Below, in pieces: positions 1 to 22,374 of a stretch of DNA of 64,000 nt. This DNA is from Ditylenchus dipsaci (lineage: Eukaryota > Nematoda > Chromadorea > Rhabditida > Anguinidae). The stretch covers positions 124,001-188,000 of the forward strand of contig SADC01000998.1 in the NCBI GenBank assembly GCA_004194705.1, read 5' to 3'. The first letter of the stretch is position 1; each line of letters opens with the position of its first letter. Both the position numbers and the translations under genes were made by a program. The notes below the pieces were generated by a model. The model made no database searches, had not been told where the DNA came from, and saw only the letters and a program-made list of their open reading frames with translations.

Positions 1-269
1 GTGAGACAAATTGTGAGCTAACTTGAAAGATGCAAAAATTAAAAAATCGTAAATGTCCGCGGACAAAAGGTTTTTAAAATCGTAAATGTCCGCGGACAAA
101 ATGTTTTTAAAATCGTAAATGTCCGGTTGCCAAAATATCCGCCTTTATCAAAATCGGACATATATAAATTAGATTGTTACACAATTTTTTTCGCAGTTTA
201 TTTGCTACTCTTTCTGATTTTTTTTAGATTGGAAATGACGAAAGAAAAATTTAATTTATTGACACTTGT

Positions 270-665
270 ACTAGTATCGTAAATTTAGACCACCTAGACG
301 GCTCCCAAAGCAATGGATATTACTCAAACCGGCTGGAAGTTACCCGAATCATTTGAATGGCTCCCAAACCACCTAGATGCTACCCAAAACTTCATAGATA
401 GTACCCAAACCACGTGAATACTACTCGAAATACGTAAGAGTTCCAGAAACAGGACTGGTAGCAATAACCAGCGGATAAATCCGAGGATAGGGATAAAATT
501 CGCGGATAGAAAAGTCCGCGGATTTTACGGACTCAGTTATCTTCTCTGTTTTGTTCCTTTTTTCAGCCATCGGTTTTCAGAAGAATATGAATTAAGAGTT
601 CCAGAAACAGGACCGGTAGCAATAAATTGTAAATTCGGACCACCTAGACACGGTACCCGAAGCAA
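270..665. repeat. Degenerate tandem repeats
   Basis: Units resembling ACCCAAACCACCTAGATG recur from about 285 to 425. A longer stretch (AGAGTTCCAGAAACAGGAC, GGTAGCAATA, then a CCACCTAGAC block) occurs at about 436-465 and again at about 596-650. This looks like a partly duplicated array. No coding signal was seen in it. Confidence 0.5.
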
Positions 666-778
666 AACATAAGCCTAAGCAAACGCGAGTGGAACAAGCG
701 GTGGAAGAAATAGAACTGGAAACTGAGGAAAATGATTCGATTGAAAATGAATTTGATGTATCTATGAACGATTATTGA
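655..778 (+). CDS. Possible terminal coding exon, unknown product
   Basis: An open frame ends at a TGA (776-778). It encodes a lysine-rich then strongly acidic tail, including the stretches VEEIELETEEN and NEFDVSMNDY. A canonical AATAAA lies about 22 bases downstream (800-805), which is a typical position for a last exon. The sequence sits inside a repeat-flanked region, so it may be the 3' end of a transposase or a captured host exon. The upstream splice acceptor and the rest of the gene could not be identified. Composition bias and the polyadenylation signal are the only support. Confidence 0.3.
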
Positions 779-838
779 ATTGTTAATTGAATTTGTTTGA
801 ATAAAGTTTGGTTGTATAAGTGTCCGAAATTTTGGACA

Positions 839-1082
839 TACCGTATTTTCTGTAGTAAGTCCCCCGGGGAGTTATTTTTCAACCCTTAAAAATCGGAAAA
901 AAATATTTCGATTTTGAGATTTTCGGATGCCCGACCGAAATCTAAAAGTGGAATCAACTAAGATCGTGGTGATTAAGAAAACGCAAAAAACAGATTTACA
1001 AAAATTTTTCCTTAGGCTGAGATATGGGGTCGAAATAGGGGGAGTTATTAGAGAGGGGGACTTAATAGAGAAAATACGGTAT
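839..1082. mobile_element. TA-flanked MITE, TACCGTATTT family, copy 1
   Basis: Inverted ends TACCGTATTTTCTGTA and the matching AGAAAATACGGTA, with a TA at each border. Subterminal inverted blocks are CCCCGGGGAGTTATTTTTCA on the left and GGGGGAGTTATTAGAGAG on the right. The central part (CGATTTTGAGATTTTCGG) recurs in the copies near 19.4 and 25.9 kb. The TA target suggests Tc1/mariner-type mobilisation. There is no coding capacity. Confidence 0.8.
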
Positions 1083-1491
1083 GTCCATAAATGTCCGGAC
1101 ATATGTCCAAAATCTAAATGTCCGGACATTTAACAACCCTAGTGAAAAACGATTTTTAGTTGTTTGGACATTATTCCTGAAGGCTTAGTCTCTATGCAGT
1201 TTTTTTGGCTTGGGCACAGGAGAGGCCATCTTATATAAGGATGGAATCAAGAAATGTTTCCCGATTTACAAAAAAAATGTTCCACTAATTTCCACTATCA
1301 GAAAAAGTTTTAAAAAAATTCGGAAAAGAGTATGCTTTGGTCCCCCTATTGCTTTTGATATATTTCGCCCAAAATGAACAAATGCGGATTTTGGGCGAAA
1401 CTTCCATGCACCAAAATATGCCTTGGTCTCCTCCGCCAATTTTCTTTAAAAAATCTAGCGAATGTTGCAGATTACAATTTAGCCGATTTAA

Positions 1492-2008
1492 CACTCCCGA
1501 GGCCGACTGGCAGGTCGGTATATCCCGGTGCAGAATTCGACGGAGAACACGTATATCACTTTTTCTCCGAAAATGTGACTCTGAATAGTATATAATATAC
1601 CATTTTGAAAACAGAGCATATTTCAGACCGTCATAAATCGATGTTTTTAGTTTATTATCTCATCATATGGCAATAACTTATTAAAGGACTATGCTCACGG
1701 TGGTCTGGTGATCCCCCGCCAATTCAAAAAAAAAATCCTTATCGTAATTTTCCTAATAATTGTATCTAAGTACGAATTTTTGGCGCTACTCGTTTTTACC
1801 TAAACACCACCAACACCTCCCCCCCTTCGAATATTTTTGGCTTAGCAATTAGGCTAAAAATATCAATTTATGATGGTCTGAATATGCAATGTTTTAAACA
1901 CGGTATATTGACCCTTCAGAGCCAATTTTTTGGAGAAAAGGTGATATACCTGTTCTCCGTTGAATTCTGCACCGGAATATATCGACCTACCAATCGACCT
2001 CGGGGCTG
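1492..2008. mobile_element. TTAA-flanked inverted-repeat element
   Basis: Bordered by TTAA on both sides (1488-1491 and 2009-2012). Inverted arms begin CACTCCCGAGGCCGA and end with a matching CCTCGGGGCTG. The arms continue through GGTGCAGAATTCGACGGAG and its counterpart near 1955-1975. A TTAA duplication is typical of piggyBac- or Kolobok-mobilised elements. No transposase is present. Confidence 0.65.
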
Positions 2009-2019
2009 TTAAGGATTTT

Positions 2020-2278
2020 CACTGAAAACCAACTTAGGAGTGAAGTAAGTGGACATGAGTATGCCATCTGAATTTCCACCATCTTCATCTATCTCCCTGA
2101 ACATGTCAAAAGAAGAGCCTTTGGATTCATCATCTGCAATACTCTGCAGTTCCACTGCTATAGGCGATTGTCGCCTGCTTCTGCCGGTTTCTTGCGTCTC
2201 TGAATGGTCAGGGGAGCATGCAGGAGGAGGGCTTACAATTACGCCTACAACTGGCTGTACTCGAAACTGGTCAGGCAT
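2020..2278 (-). CDS. Possible first coding exon, unknown protein
   Basis: On the minus strand an ATG at 2278 opens an 80-90-codon frame that begins MPDQFRVQPVVGVIVSPPPA and continues rich in S, D and E (SFDMFREIDEDGGNSDG). Base composition is clearly less AT-rich than the surroundings, as for the verified exons in this window. The frame runs into an intron or the neighbouring TTAA element near 2010, and the exact donor is unclear (GTCCAC near 2050 is one option). The rest of the gene would lie further left. I do not recognise the family; a disordered regulatory N-terminus is one guess. The opposite strand is also open over most of the stretch. Confidence 0.4.
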
Positions 2279-2289
2279 TTTTTAGTTGA

Positions 2290-2770
2290 GTTTAGCGGCC
2301 AAAACACATAACATGCATTGCGCAATTGATTGATGTATGTAATAGATGTATAGTTGCAATAAGACTGCAACTACACTGATGTCCGAAGGAGGGAATGACC
2401 CCTATTATTATGTTGGCTGCCAGGTAGTCATGGCAACAAGTGGCGCTGCTGGTCAGCAAAGAATAATAAAGGTTTTAGCTTTTTTCCTGGTGCTTGAAAC
2501 TCTTAACCCAATTTGTCCAAATTATTTTAGATTAAGATCGAATTTTTCGAGTTAGAGTGATTATGTATAGACAGGACTGCGATCAGTACTTTTTGAAAAG
2601 TTTTGTACTTTTTTGAACCGTAAACCTTTTTTATTCTTGAATATTTACATTGAAATATTTTTTTTCTCTTCAAAACGGCAATAAGCACTGGATAAAATGA
2701 TTTTTTTCTTCAAAACTAGTCAAAATATTTGTTTTTAATTTTGAGATGTCAGCCCTGTATATGGGTTGTG
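2290..2770. other. Intergenic, no gene seen
   Basis: AT-rich sequence between the putative minus-strand exon and a repeat block. No conserved protein-like frame, tRNA or strong repeat is visible. Confidence 0.5.
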
Positions 2771-2779
2771 ATATATAAA

Positions 2780-3175
2780 ATGGACGAGAATTAAAAACGC
2801 CTTCTTTTGGCTGAAAAGTACCTTCTTTTAAAATTTTAGTCACAGCAGCAAGTAAATGAGCGATTTTTTAAAAAGGAGAGCACTGTCAGGTATCCCTGCT
2901 TTCTAGCTTCTAGGAGCGTATTCTAGAGTGTTTGTTGCTACATCTGTGCAAAAACTAGCAGAGACGCCTCGAAATATCAAACCACTGGGGAAAATGATTC
3001 GATTCAAACTTTTACCTTTTTGTGCTGAATTTTGAAAAAATGTTGCAACAAATGATACGCTGTTGGGTACTAGAATATCAGGGCTACATGATGGTATAAT
3101 CACTTTCAAAAAACTGCCTAGATACTTGCTGCTGTGACTAAAGGAAAAAGGAGGCAATTTTCAGACAGAAGAAAT
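2780..3175. mobile_element. Inverted-repeat element, GACGAGAATTAAA family, copy 1
   Basis: Starts near GACGAGAATTAAAAACGCC, followed by GTCACAGCAGCAAGTA. Arms invert around a centre near 2980, and the right arm carries CTTGCTGCTGTGACTAAA. The same sequence and arm order recur at about 19985-20365, so this is a dispersed element rather than a chance hairpin. Confidence 0.6.
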
Positions 3176-3200
3176 CAGATATGAGATTTATCCCTTGTAA

Positions 3201-4006
3201 TACCGGATGGCTCAAAAGTTCCCGTCCTTTTTTGAGCCAATTATTTTGAACAAAATTTATTTTATATAAAAAATCGAAATATACGATTTTGTAGGAAAAC
3301 TTTTCCTCCATCAAATAATATATAAAATTTGCCTGGATAATTTTAAATAGGTCAACTTTAAATAGGTCAATTTAACACCCAAAACTTGAGAGGTCATTTT
3401 GAGAAGTTGCAAGCGTATTTATCACTTTCAGCTATCAAAAGTTAAATTCAGGATTGAGCGCTTTAAAAACATCTCAGCATCATCTCGTGGCGCAGCTCAA
3501 GAGCTACAAAACCAATGTTACTGGATGATTTTTTGAAATCAGAGTGTTAAGATATGGCTTTTTGGAAAAAATCAATTTCTTGAAAAAACGGCCAAAATCC
3601 AAGTTTTTCGCAAATTTTCAAATTTTGGTTATTTTTCAGAGAAATTGATCTTTTTCAAAAAGCCATATCTCAACAATCACGTTTTCAAAACTTAATCTGT
3701 TACATTGGTTTTGTAGCTCTTGAGCTGCGCCACGGGATGATGCTGAGATGTTGTTAAAGCACTGAATCCTGACATTAGCTTTTGATCACTGAAAGTGATA
3801 AAAACGCTTGCAACTTCTCAAAATGACCTCTCAAGTTTTGGGTGCTAAATGTTGACCTATTTAAAATTATCCAGGCAAATTTTATATATTATTTGATGGA
3901 GGAAAAGTTTTCCTACAAAATCGTATATTTGGATTTTTTATATAAAATAAATTTTATTCGAAATAATTGGCTCGAAAAAGGACGGGAACTTTTGAACCAC
4001 CCGGTA
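3201..4006. mobile_element. Whole-length palindromic element with 14-bp flanking duplication
   Basis: The arms are inverted copies over almost the full length. The left end is TACCGGATGGCTCAAAAG and the right end CTTTTGAACCACCCGGTA in complement, with the dyad centre near 3600. It is flanked by the direct repeat TTTATCCCTTGTAA (3187-3200 and 4007-4020). Some TA-target families have such ends, but then the duplication should be only TA. No transposase. Confidence 0.75.
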
Positions 4007-4019
4007 TTTATCCCTTGTA

Positions 4020-4355
4020 AGATAACTGACATGACTTAGCACTTATTTGTGGCGTCTGCAAGGGAATAACGAACAACATGTGAATTTTTTTTGAGGTCGG
4101 CCTGCATGAAAAATGCTTGAAAAAATTTCACGTAAAAAATAGTGATTAAAAAGGTGGAACTGTTGAGATTTTGCAAATCATACATAATTTTTGACTGCAT
4201 TTTCATAATGACACCTAATTTTAGCTCTGGTATGACTTTTAAGCGACGATGAAATTTTCAATATCTATGCAGGTCGTTATAAGTGTTGGAAAAAAAGGTT
4301 AAACTAATAGCCTCAGCTGCCTTTACTATTTAATTTATTTGTTTTGATGTTAATG
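4020..4355. other. Intergenic, no gene seen
   Basis: AT-rich sequence between two elements. No coding frame or structured RNA was recognised. Confidence 0.5.
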
Positions 4356-4363
4356 AAACAATT

Positions 4364-5509
4364 GGCGCTACTGGCTTATAACCCCCCCCCAAAACAGCTA
4401 CTTTCTTATACCCCCCCCCCCAATCCTCGGACCTACTGGCTTATACCCCCCCCCCCAAAAATCAAGATTTTTAGGAGTGGTCAAAACATATTTTTAAGCA
4501 ATAATTTTGCCATAAAAGGACCAGAAAAGCAATTAAAATAGGGTTCAAGGGCTGTATTGGGAGGGAAGGGACAAAACAGGGGCACTTCTATAGGGCCTAT
4601 AAGTACCAAAGAGTATTAATTCTCTAAGCAGTAAAAGCGCTTTCAAACCCAGCCACTTGTGGTGCACGTAAAAGTATAAGTACTCGAGCTGATCAGACCG
4701 ATCAGCCGGGTGGATCCTGATGGTTGTTCTTTCCGAGAAGTACACTTGATCATAAAATGTAGGCTTGGGCGTAGGATTGGAATCCCATGGGATTCCCAGG
4801 ATTGGAATCCCAGAAATTTCGGAAATCCCAATCCCAAATCCGAAAGTTTCAGAGTCCGAAATCCCAAATCCCACCGGTTGGCATTTCGAAAATCCGAAAA
4901 TTATCCCAAAATCCCCAAAAAATGCGTTCAAATTCATTTAGTGTCAAAACGAAAAGAAAATTTTCTTTTACATGACTTTTGTTTGTTCTATTTGTCATTT
5001 GTTTCGACATTTTTGTTGTTTTTGTCTTCATATTTGTTTGTTGTTTGAAATTGATTAAAATCATTGAATAGTTAATCAAGTGTTTGATTTTGAACAAATC
5101 CCAAATCCCACTGGGATTCCCAGAATTTTGGAAATCCCAATCCAAAATCCCAAAGTTTAAAATAATTTTTAAAATCCCAATCCAAAATCCAAAAAAACAC
5201 GAACGCCCAAGCCTAATAAAATGCATATAGAGTCTATTTTTGCCACGGCCCGAGTTGAAAAACATGGTAAAGCAGCTAAAAAAAGTGGCCCCTGTATTAT
5301 TCCCTTCCCATCCCAATACAGCCCATAATCCCTTTTTAACTGCTTTTCTGGTCCCTTTATGGCAAAATTATTGCATAAAAATGGTTTTTAGACACTCCCA
5401 AAAAAGTGGGGGGGGGGGGCGGATTATATGACAGTAGGTCCGATTTTTTTTTGGGGGGGGGGGTATAAGAAAGTAGCTTTTTGGGGGGGGGGTATAAGCC
5501 AGTAGCGTC
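4364..5509. mobile_element. Oligo-C/G-armed element, copy 1 (8-bp TSD)
   Basis: Ends GGCGCTACTGGCTTATA and the matching TATAAGCCAGTAGCGTC, with the 8-bp duplication AAACAATT on both sides (4356-4363 and 5510-5517). The left arm holds several runs of about 10-13 C and the right arm the matching G runs. The core GGATCCTGATGGTTGTTCTT is shared with the copy near 21.2 kb, but the hairpin module there is missing here. A hAT-like element is inserted at 4760-5215. Confidence 0.85.
4760..5215. mobile_element. hAT-like MITE with 8-bp TSD, nested
   Basis: Terminal inverted repeats TAGGCTTGGGCGT and ACGCCCAAGCCTA are flanked by the 8-bp duplication ATAAAATG (4752-4759 and 5216-5223). The related host element at 21.2-22.2 kb has a single ATAAAATG at the same point, giving an empty site. 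The interior repeats GGAATCCCA-type motifs in both orientations. No transposase. Confidence 0.88.
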
Positions 5510-5519
5510 AAACAATTTT

Positions 5520-5900
5520 ATTTTGATGATAAATAGTTGTTTGACTAATACATAATTAGAGTATATAATAAAAATGAAAATAATAATAATTATCATAAAA
5601 AACATAGGAGATTTTTATATACACATGAGATCAATGATTCCCCTAATACAACACTGGAATGCAACAAGTTCAATGACATGAACACAAGTATGCAGCCAAA
5701 CCTGGCTAAGCAATTATCAAATACAAAAGTAGGACTTATAGAAGAAAAACAAAGAAAGTAAATCGTTTGACCAGAAATTTGTTTTACTCGAGAAAATGAG
5801 ATTGGACTAATAATACTAGTAAAAAGAATAGCATAAGAATCGGAAATAGTCAAATAGAACAGATATTGGCAAAATTGACCCTTTGCTGTTTGCGATCTTG
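5520..5900. other. AT-rich stretch, no confident gene
   Basis: A minus-strand open frame of about 100 codons crosses it, but it has no recognisable domain and its composition matches the non-coding surroundings. I call nothing here. Confidence 0.4.
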
Positions 5901-5903
5901 TTT

Positions 5904-17344
<11,441 letters not shown>

Positions 17345-17429
17345 CTAACACATACTGGTTGACTACTGCAGTGCCCGAGAAACTTTGGACCATAACTTTT
17401 GAATTGATCAAGCGAATCAAGTACTACTA

Positions 17430-18060
17430 ACAGTGGACAGCAAAACTAGTACAAAAATAGTAGTTGTAGATGGGGCAATAGACTAGACGTACATACAATC
17501 ACCACTGGCACCACCACAACACACCACAATACTAGCAGCAGCAGTAGCAGGAGTAAGAAGAAGAAGAATGAAGAGCAAGAAAGGAAAAGCTTGGGTAGGG
17601 CGAGACAGCCATTTCTGGCACATGAGTAGTGTCTGCCCTGTGTATAATGGCATTAGTGTTGTTTGACTGTGACTGCTACTACTGCTTTTCATGCCTCACC
17701 ACTTAATGGATGGTTGGGCATCTCAGGGACATCTGGACTTGAAGGGATGCTGCTGCCATCCAGCTGCTCCCCCACCCCTCTTCAAACCGAAGGGACTCAT
17801 GCAGGCAGGCATGTGTATATATTATACATATATATACATGCCTGCCTACTAGCTGCCTGCTTCAAATGCCAGTTTCAGAGGGAGCACTACTTTGTTTTTG
17901 CAGTGCCACATTTGGTCTGGCTTTGCTGCTTGCATTAGTGCATTCTTTTATGTTGGCCAGAGGATGTATGTGTGTGCTTGACTATTTGCTGACTGGCTTG
18001 CTCAGCTCTTTCTTTCATGACATGCCTCTTGGCTAGCTAGCCAATGAATGAGTGTATTTG
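17430..18060. promoter_or_regulatory. GC-richer 5' region of CELF, putative
   Basis: Immediately upstream of the first recognised CELF exon the composition becomes GC-richer, with AGCAGCAGTAGCAGGAG-type triplets and a strong dyad (GCAGGCAGGCATGTGTATAT and its complement, about 17812-17848). This could be 5' untranslated sequence, a further upstream exon or promoter. No ATG in frame with RRM1 is found here. Confidence 0.35.
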
Positions 18061-18206
18061 TAAATGGAGCTCGAAAGTTGGGGAAGCATAAAAATAATAT
18101 AAAAGTTTCAACTTTCAACACATAAATTTTATTAATGTTTCTGCCCTGAATCTCATAAGAGAATGACTAAAGAAATTATTACACATTAAGACACTTTGTT
18201 TAAATA

Positions 18207-18831
18207 TTAAAGGGAGGGTGAACTTTATTTACGCATCTCATATTTTACAAGTTCGACTACCACTGGGTCCCCACCTCTTTTTTCATCTCCCTTTATTTAC
18301 AACTTTGTTGCTAAAATGATCCGCACACTTTTAGCTATCCAAGAAAATCATCAACGCAGGATTTTGCACCTAGTGGGTATGATTTACAGGCTAAAATAGG
18401 CATAATATCCGAAAATCGATAGTTTTGGGGGTTTTCTTGAACTATTTGAGTTGATATTTTTCTGATTTTTTTCTACAAGTTACACGTTTCACCTACACAA
18501 ATGCAGCCAATATTTTAAGCTTTTATTTAAGCTATTTATACAGAGAAAAAGGTAATGTTTAGATAGAGTTAAATTTAAAAAAAACATTCAACGATGTTTG
18601 ATTTCATGCTATCCAACACAGATCTGCTATTCGAAATGAAATACCACAATTAGGGCGTTTGCTGACAGTAAAGCAGTGCTAAAAATGATTGCAATTGATT
18701 GCTCGATGGTTTTCGGCACCAGAATTCAGTGAACTTATTAAAAAGTAGAGTAAAATAAACAGGGTGCGCACTAAAGGGATTTGAACCTTCGACCCTAGAC
18801 CACGCGTATATAAAGTTCACTCCTCCTTTAA
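18207..18831. mobile_element. TTAA-type element with tRNA B-box in arm, copy 1
   Basis: TTAAAGGGAGGGTGAACTTT on the left pairs with AAAGTTCACTCCTCCTTTAA on the right, with TTAA at each end. Beyond these, the right arm contains GGATTTGAACC (18777-18787), the reverse complement of the tRNA B-box GGTTCAAATCC. The left arm has AGTTCGACTACC in the mirror position. A sister copy lies at 29148-29774. Confidence 0.68.
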
Positions 18832-18921
18832 GGTGTGGCAGCAAATTATTTGACAAAATTCTAGTTCAGAAAAAGTTTAGACATATTTTTTAAATGTTGT
18901 TCAGCGGAAAAGTTAGTTTAA

Positions 18922-19152
18922 AGGGGCATGCCCGTGCCCGACACGGAGAAAAGGCGGGGACCAGCATATCTTTTTTTCTCGGCAAACTTTTACATTTGTT
19001 CTTGTGTAGATTTTTTAAGTTTTCTGCCTGATTTTTAAAAGTACCGTAAGGTCATCAATATCAGATTTGACGCAAAACGATTAAAAAATAGAACGATTAA
19101 AAAAAATTGCTGGTCCCCGCCTTAACTTTTTGAAACGCACGGGCATGCCCCT
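18922..19152. mobile_element. TTAA-flanked AGGGGCATGCCCG palindrome
   Basis: AGGGGCATGCCCGTGC on the left and GCACGGGCATGCCCCT on the right, bordered by TTAA (18918-18921 and 19153-19156). The internal block GGCGGGGACCAGC pairs with GCTGGTCCCCGCC. Fragments of the same family occur near 21.15, 28.94 and 54.83-55.05 kb. Confidence 0.75.
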
Positions 19153-19156
19153 TTAA

Positions 19157-19392
19157 CGGGGCATACCCATGCTAATAAGAGGTGGTGCCCGGGAATTCAA
19201 ATTTTTTTATTGACCATTGAACTTCTGTACGGATTTTTTCAACATGGTTTCTAACAAAACTATACCTAAAATAAAATTCTAGGCCTTGTTTCGTTAGAAA
19301 CAAAGTTGAAAAAATCCGTACAGGAGTTCAATGATTGGGGAAAATTTTGAATTTCCGGGCACCACATCTTATTAGTGTGGGCATGCCCCTTT
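19157..19392. mobile_element. Second adjoining GGGGCAT palindrome
   Basis: It directly abuts the preceding palindrome. GGGGCATACCCATGCTAATA pairs with TATTAGTGTGGGCATGCCCC. The interior carries GTGCCCGGGAATTCAAATTT, its complement, and the TGGTTTCTAACAAAAC core of the CCCGCCAATTC family. It may have arisen by insertion next to or within the earlier element. Confidence 0.55.
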
Positions 19393-19430
19393 CAAAAGGT
19401 GATTTTAGGTCATTTTTCAAAAAATCCAAG

Positions 19431-19695
19431 TACCGTATTTTCTCCATCAATTACCCCCTCTCTAATAATTACACCCTTTCTATTAATTACTCCCCATAGG
19501 CACCCTGTATCTCAGCTCAATTTTTTTTTGCAAATCTGTTTTTTGCGTTTTCTTAATTACCGCGAACTTAGTTGATTCCACTTTTTCGATTTCGGTTGAG
19601 CACCCGAAAATCTCAAAATCAAAATATTTTTTTTTGTGATTTTTCAGGGGTTGAAAAAAAATTACCCCGGGGTAATTAATAGAGAAAATACGGTA
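19431..19695. mobile_element. TACCGTATTT MITE, copy 2
   Basis: TACCGTATTTTCTCCATCAA on the left and TTAATAGAGAAAATACGGTA on the right, with TA borders. Subterminal runs TTACCCCCTCTCTAATAA and ACCCCGGGGTAATTAATA. The central CGATTTCGGTTGAGCACCCG matches copies 1 and 3. Confidence 0.83.
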
Positions 19696-19739
19696 TGGGC
19701 GTGAGATGACTAAAGCTGAATTCATAATGAGGGGACGAC

Positions 19740-20939
19740 TATCGATTCATGACACTTAATGACGGAACTTTTTAAAATTTTAATTGAAAAACATCAATTT
19801 TATATAAAATTTTTTTGAATGTTACCTATAATACCAAAATCTCATCTTGAATCTGAATTCGTGGAGATCAGATCATTTTTTTATAAACTGAGATATAACT
19901 ATCTTGAGTGAACAAATCATAAAAATTGCACCCCTGGCATACTGAGATGAATATCTCAACTTATAACAATTATTTTGTCGGACGAGAATTAAATGTGCCT
20001 TGTTCTGGCTGAAAAGTGCCTTGTTTTTTTTTCTTTTAGTCACAGCAGCAAGTATAGTAGCAATTTTTTAAAGTGATAACACCATCACGTAGCCCTGCTC
20101 TTCTAATTTCTAACGTTGTATTGTTTGTTGCGACATTTTTTTAATTCAACACAAAAAGGTGAAAGTTTGAATCAAATCATTTTTCCGAATTGCTTCATAT
20201 TTCGAGGCGTCTTTGCTAGTTTTTGCAAGTTAGAAACCAGAGGAGTAGGGCTACGCGATGGTGTCATCACTTTAAAAAATTGCTAGTATACATGCTGCTG
20301 TGACTAAAAGAAAAAACAATGACTTTTCAGCCAAAAACAAGGCACTTTTCATCCAGAACAAGGCAGATATAAGATTTATCCACTTTTCTCCTGATCTTTA
20401 CGGATTCAGGATGAGATTTTAGTATAAGGGGTGACTTTCAAGAAACTTTTCCAAAGAAAATCGATGTTTTTCATTAGGCTCCCACAGACTCCACCGAAAC
20501 ACGTCTATCGAAACAATCAGAAATTGATTCAGTTGAGAAATATTCCATTTATTTTTCTAAAAAGTTTTGTCATAAACTGTTTGCTAGGAGTTTGTGCTCA
20601 TTTTGCTAATCATAACTTTCAAGAAAAGAATTAAAAAGTTGGAAAATAAAATCAATGAAAGTGATTTTTCGGTAGATTTCAACCGAAACATACCGAAAAA
20701 TCACTTTCATTGATTTTATTTTCCAACTTTTTAATTCTTTTCTTGAAAGTTATGATTAGCAAAATGAGCACAAACTCCTAGCAAACAGTTTTATGACAAA
20801 ACTTTTTAGAAAAATAAATGAAATATTTCTCAACTGAATCAATTTCTGATTGTTTCGATAGACGTGTGTCGATAGATGACTGTGGGAGCCTAATGAAAAT
20901 TTCAAAAAGTTCCGTCATAAAGTGTCACGACACGATATT
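19740..20939. mobile_element. Nested palindromic element, TGACGGAACTTTTT ends
   Basis: The outer arms end TGACACTTAATGACGGAAC and the matching GTTCCGTCATAAAGTGTCA. Inside lies a second inversion (TACCAAAATCTCATCTTGAA near 19832, complement near 20410). Within that is a copy of the GACGAGAATTAAA element (19985-20365). The right half (20431-20900) is a near-perfect hairpin centred near 20665. At least three insertion layers. Confidence 0.6.
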
Positions 20940-21208
20940 TTACCCAATGAGGAGGCTGTTTGCGGGTGCTAAACCAGACTTTATATTCGGAAATGGCCAA
21001 AAAATTTTTTAAATTTCCAAAAATTATTCTATTAGTGCTATCTTGTAGCTATGATTCAGGGATACCAGATGAGATAATAATAAAGTATATGTTGGTTAAA
21101 AGTTTGAGATAAAAAAGAAAGAACCCGTGCGTTACACGGTCGATTTCAAATTTGCAAAAGGCGGGGACCAGCCATATTCAAACGAGAATCATTTTTAAAT
21201 TCAGATTT

Positions 21209-22196
21209 GGCGCTACTGGCTTATACCCCCCCCCCCCAAAACCGCTACTTTCTTATACCCCCCCCCAATCCTCGGACCTACTGGCTTATACCCCCCCCCA
21301 AAAATCAAGATTTTTAGGAGTGGTCAAAACATATTTTTAAGCAATAATTTCGCCATAAAAGGTCCAGAAAAGCAATTAAAATAGGGTTCAAGGGCTGTAT
21401 TGGGAGGGGAAGGGACAAAACAGGGGCCACTTCTATAGTGCCTATAAGTACCAAAGAGTATTAATTCTCTTAGCGCTGAAATCACTTTTAAACCCAGCCA
21501 CTTGTGGTGCACGTAAAAGTATAAGTACTCGAGCTGATCAGTCGGGTGGATCCTGATGGTTGTTCTTTAACTTTTGGATGGCTGAGCCTCTGGCTCGTAG
21601 CCCCAGGCCTGAAGAGGGGGTTAAACCATTTTCGGTCGCAAAATCAAAGATGTTGAACATAGTTTTGAATACTGGGGCCTACCGCATAAATAACTCTGGT
21701 ATGCATGCTTTTTCATGCATCCAGAGTCGCTTTCGAGTGATTTGTGTCTAAGGTATGTGGGTGTGCGCATCTCAACTCCAAGCCCCCAAGCCCCCTGCGC
21801 CCCTTCGGGGCTTGAGAGTTAGAGATGCGCGCACGCACTTACCTTAGACATGATTCCGAGAAGTACACTTGATCATAAAATGCATATAGAGTCTATTTTT
21901 GCCACGGCCCGAGTTGAAAATATGGTAAAGCAGCTAAAAAAAAAGTGGCCCTGTATTATTCCCTTCCCATCCCAATACAGCCCATAATCCCTTTTTAACT
22001 GCTTTTCTGGTCCCTTTATGGCAAAATTATTGCATAAAAATGGTTTTTAGACACTCCTAAAAAAGTCGGTTTTTTTGGGGGGGGGGTATATGACAGTAGG
22101 TCCGATTTTTGGGGGGGGGGTATAAGAAAGTAGCTTTTTTGGGGGGGGGGTATAAGAAAGTAGCTTTTTGGGGGGGGGGTATAAGCCAGTAGCGTC
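21209..22196. mobile_element. Oligo-C/G-armed element, copy 2
   Basis: GGCGCTACTGGCTTATAC and the matching ATAAGCCAGTAGCGTC, flanked by TCAGATTT and GCAGATTT (7 of 8 identical). It contains C runs on the left and G runs on the right. A large internal hairpin module (about 21575-21860) is absent from copy 1: TGGATGGCTGAGCCTCTGG, GGTATGCATGC and AGGTATGTGGGTGTGCGC, with inverted partners. Confidence 0.8.
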
Positions 22197-22256
22197 GCAG
22201 ATTTTATATTCTGTAAAGAACAATAAGTTATGAAAAACACATCGTTAGTCTAGTAA

Positions 22257-22325
22257 CATGGGTAGCTCAGTGGTAACGTGCTAATGTAGTCCGAACATGG
22301 TTAAGTTCGGTTCCAACACGGTTTA
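22257..22325 (+). repeat. tRNA-like sequence, probably pseudogene or SINE fragment
   Basis: TAGCTCAGTGGTAACG matches an A-box, and AGTTCGGTTCC, about 40 bases later, matches a B-box. The acceptor and T stems do not pair well and U33 is not in place, so I do not call a functional tRNA. Confidence 0.35.
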
Positions 22326-22374
22326 TATCTTTTGTATAAAATAACAAATTTGTATCTAAAAAAGGCTCAAATCG

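Larger units (their letters stand above)
41..1136. mobile_element. Element with GTCCG-motif terminal arrays (putative)
   Basis: The left side carries about three tandem copies of a roughly 33-base unit containing AAATGTCCGCGGACAAAA. The right side (about 1080-1132) has palindromic TGTCCGGACAT copies in opposite arrangement. Between them lie a possible terminal coding exon and a TA-flanked MITE. The layout resembles the array-armed foldback elements elsewhere in the window, but the left end may lie outside and no target duplication could be defined. Confidence 0.4.

Noticed and set aside
4380..4455. Poly-C runs as assembly artefacts only
   Set aside because: They occur at equivalent places in four copies with matching G runs and exact target duplications. 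Their precise lengths may still be unreliable.
22257..22325. Functional tRNA gene
   Set aside because: A-box and B-box are present, but acceptor and T stems do not pair and the anticodon loop lacks U33. Kept only as a tRNA-like fragment.
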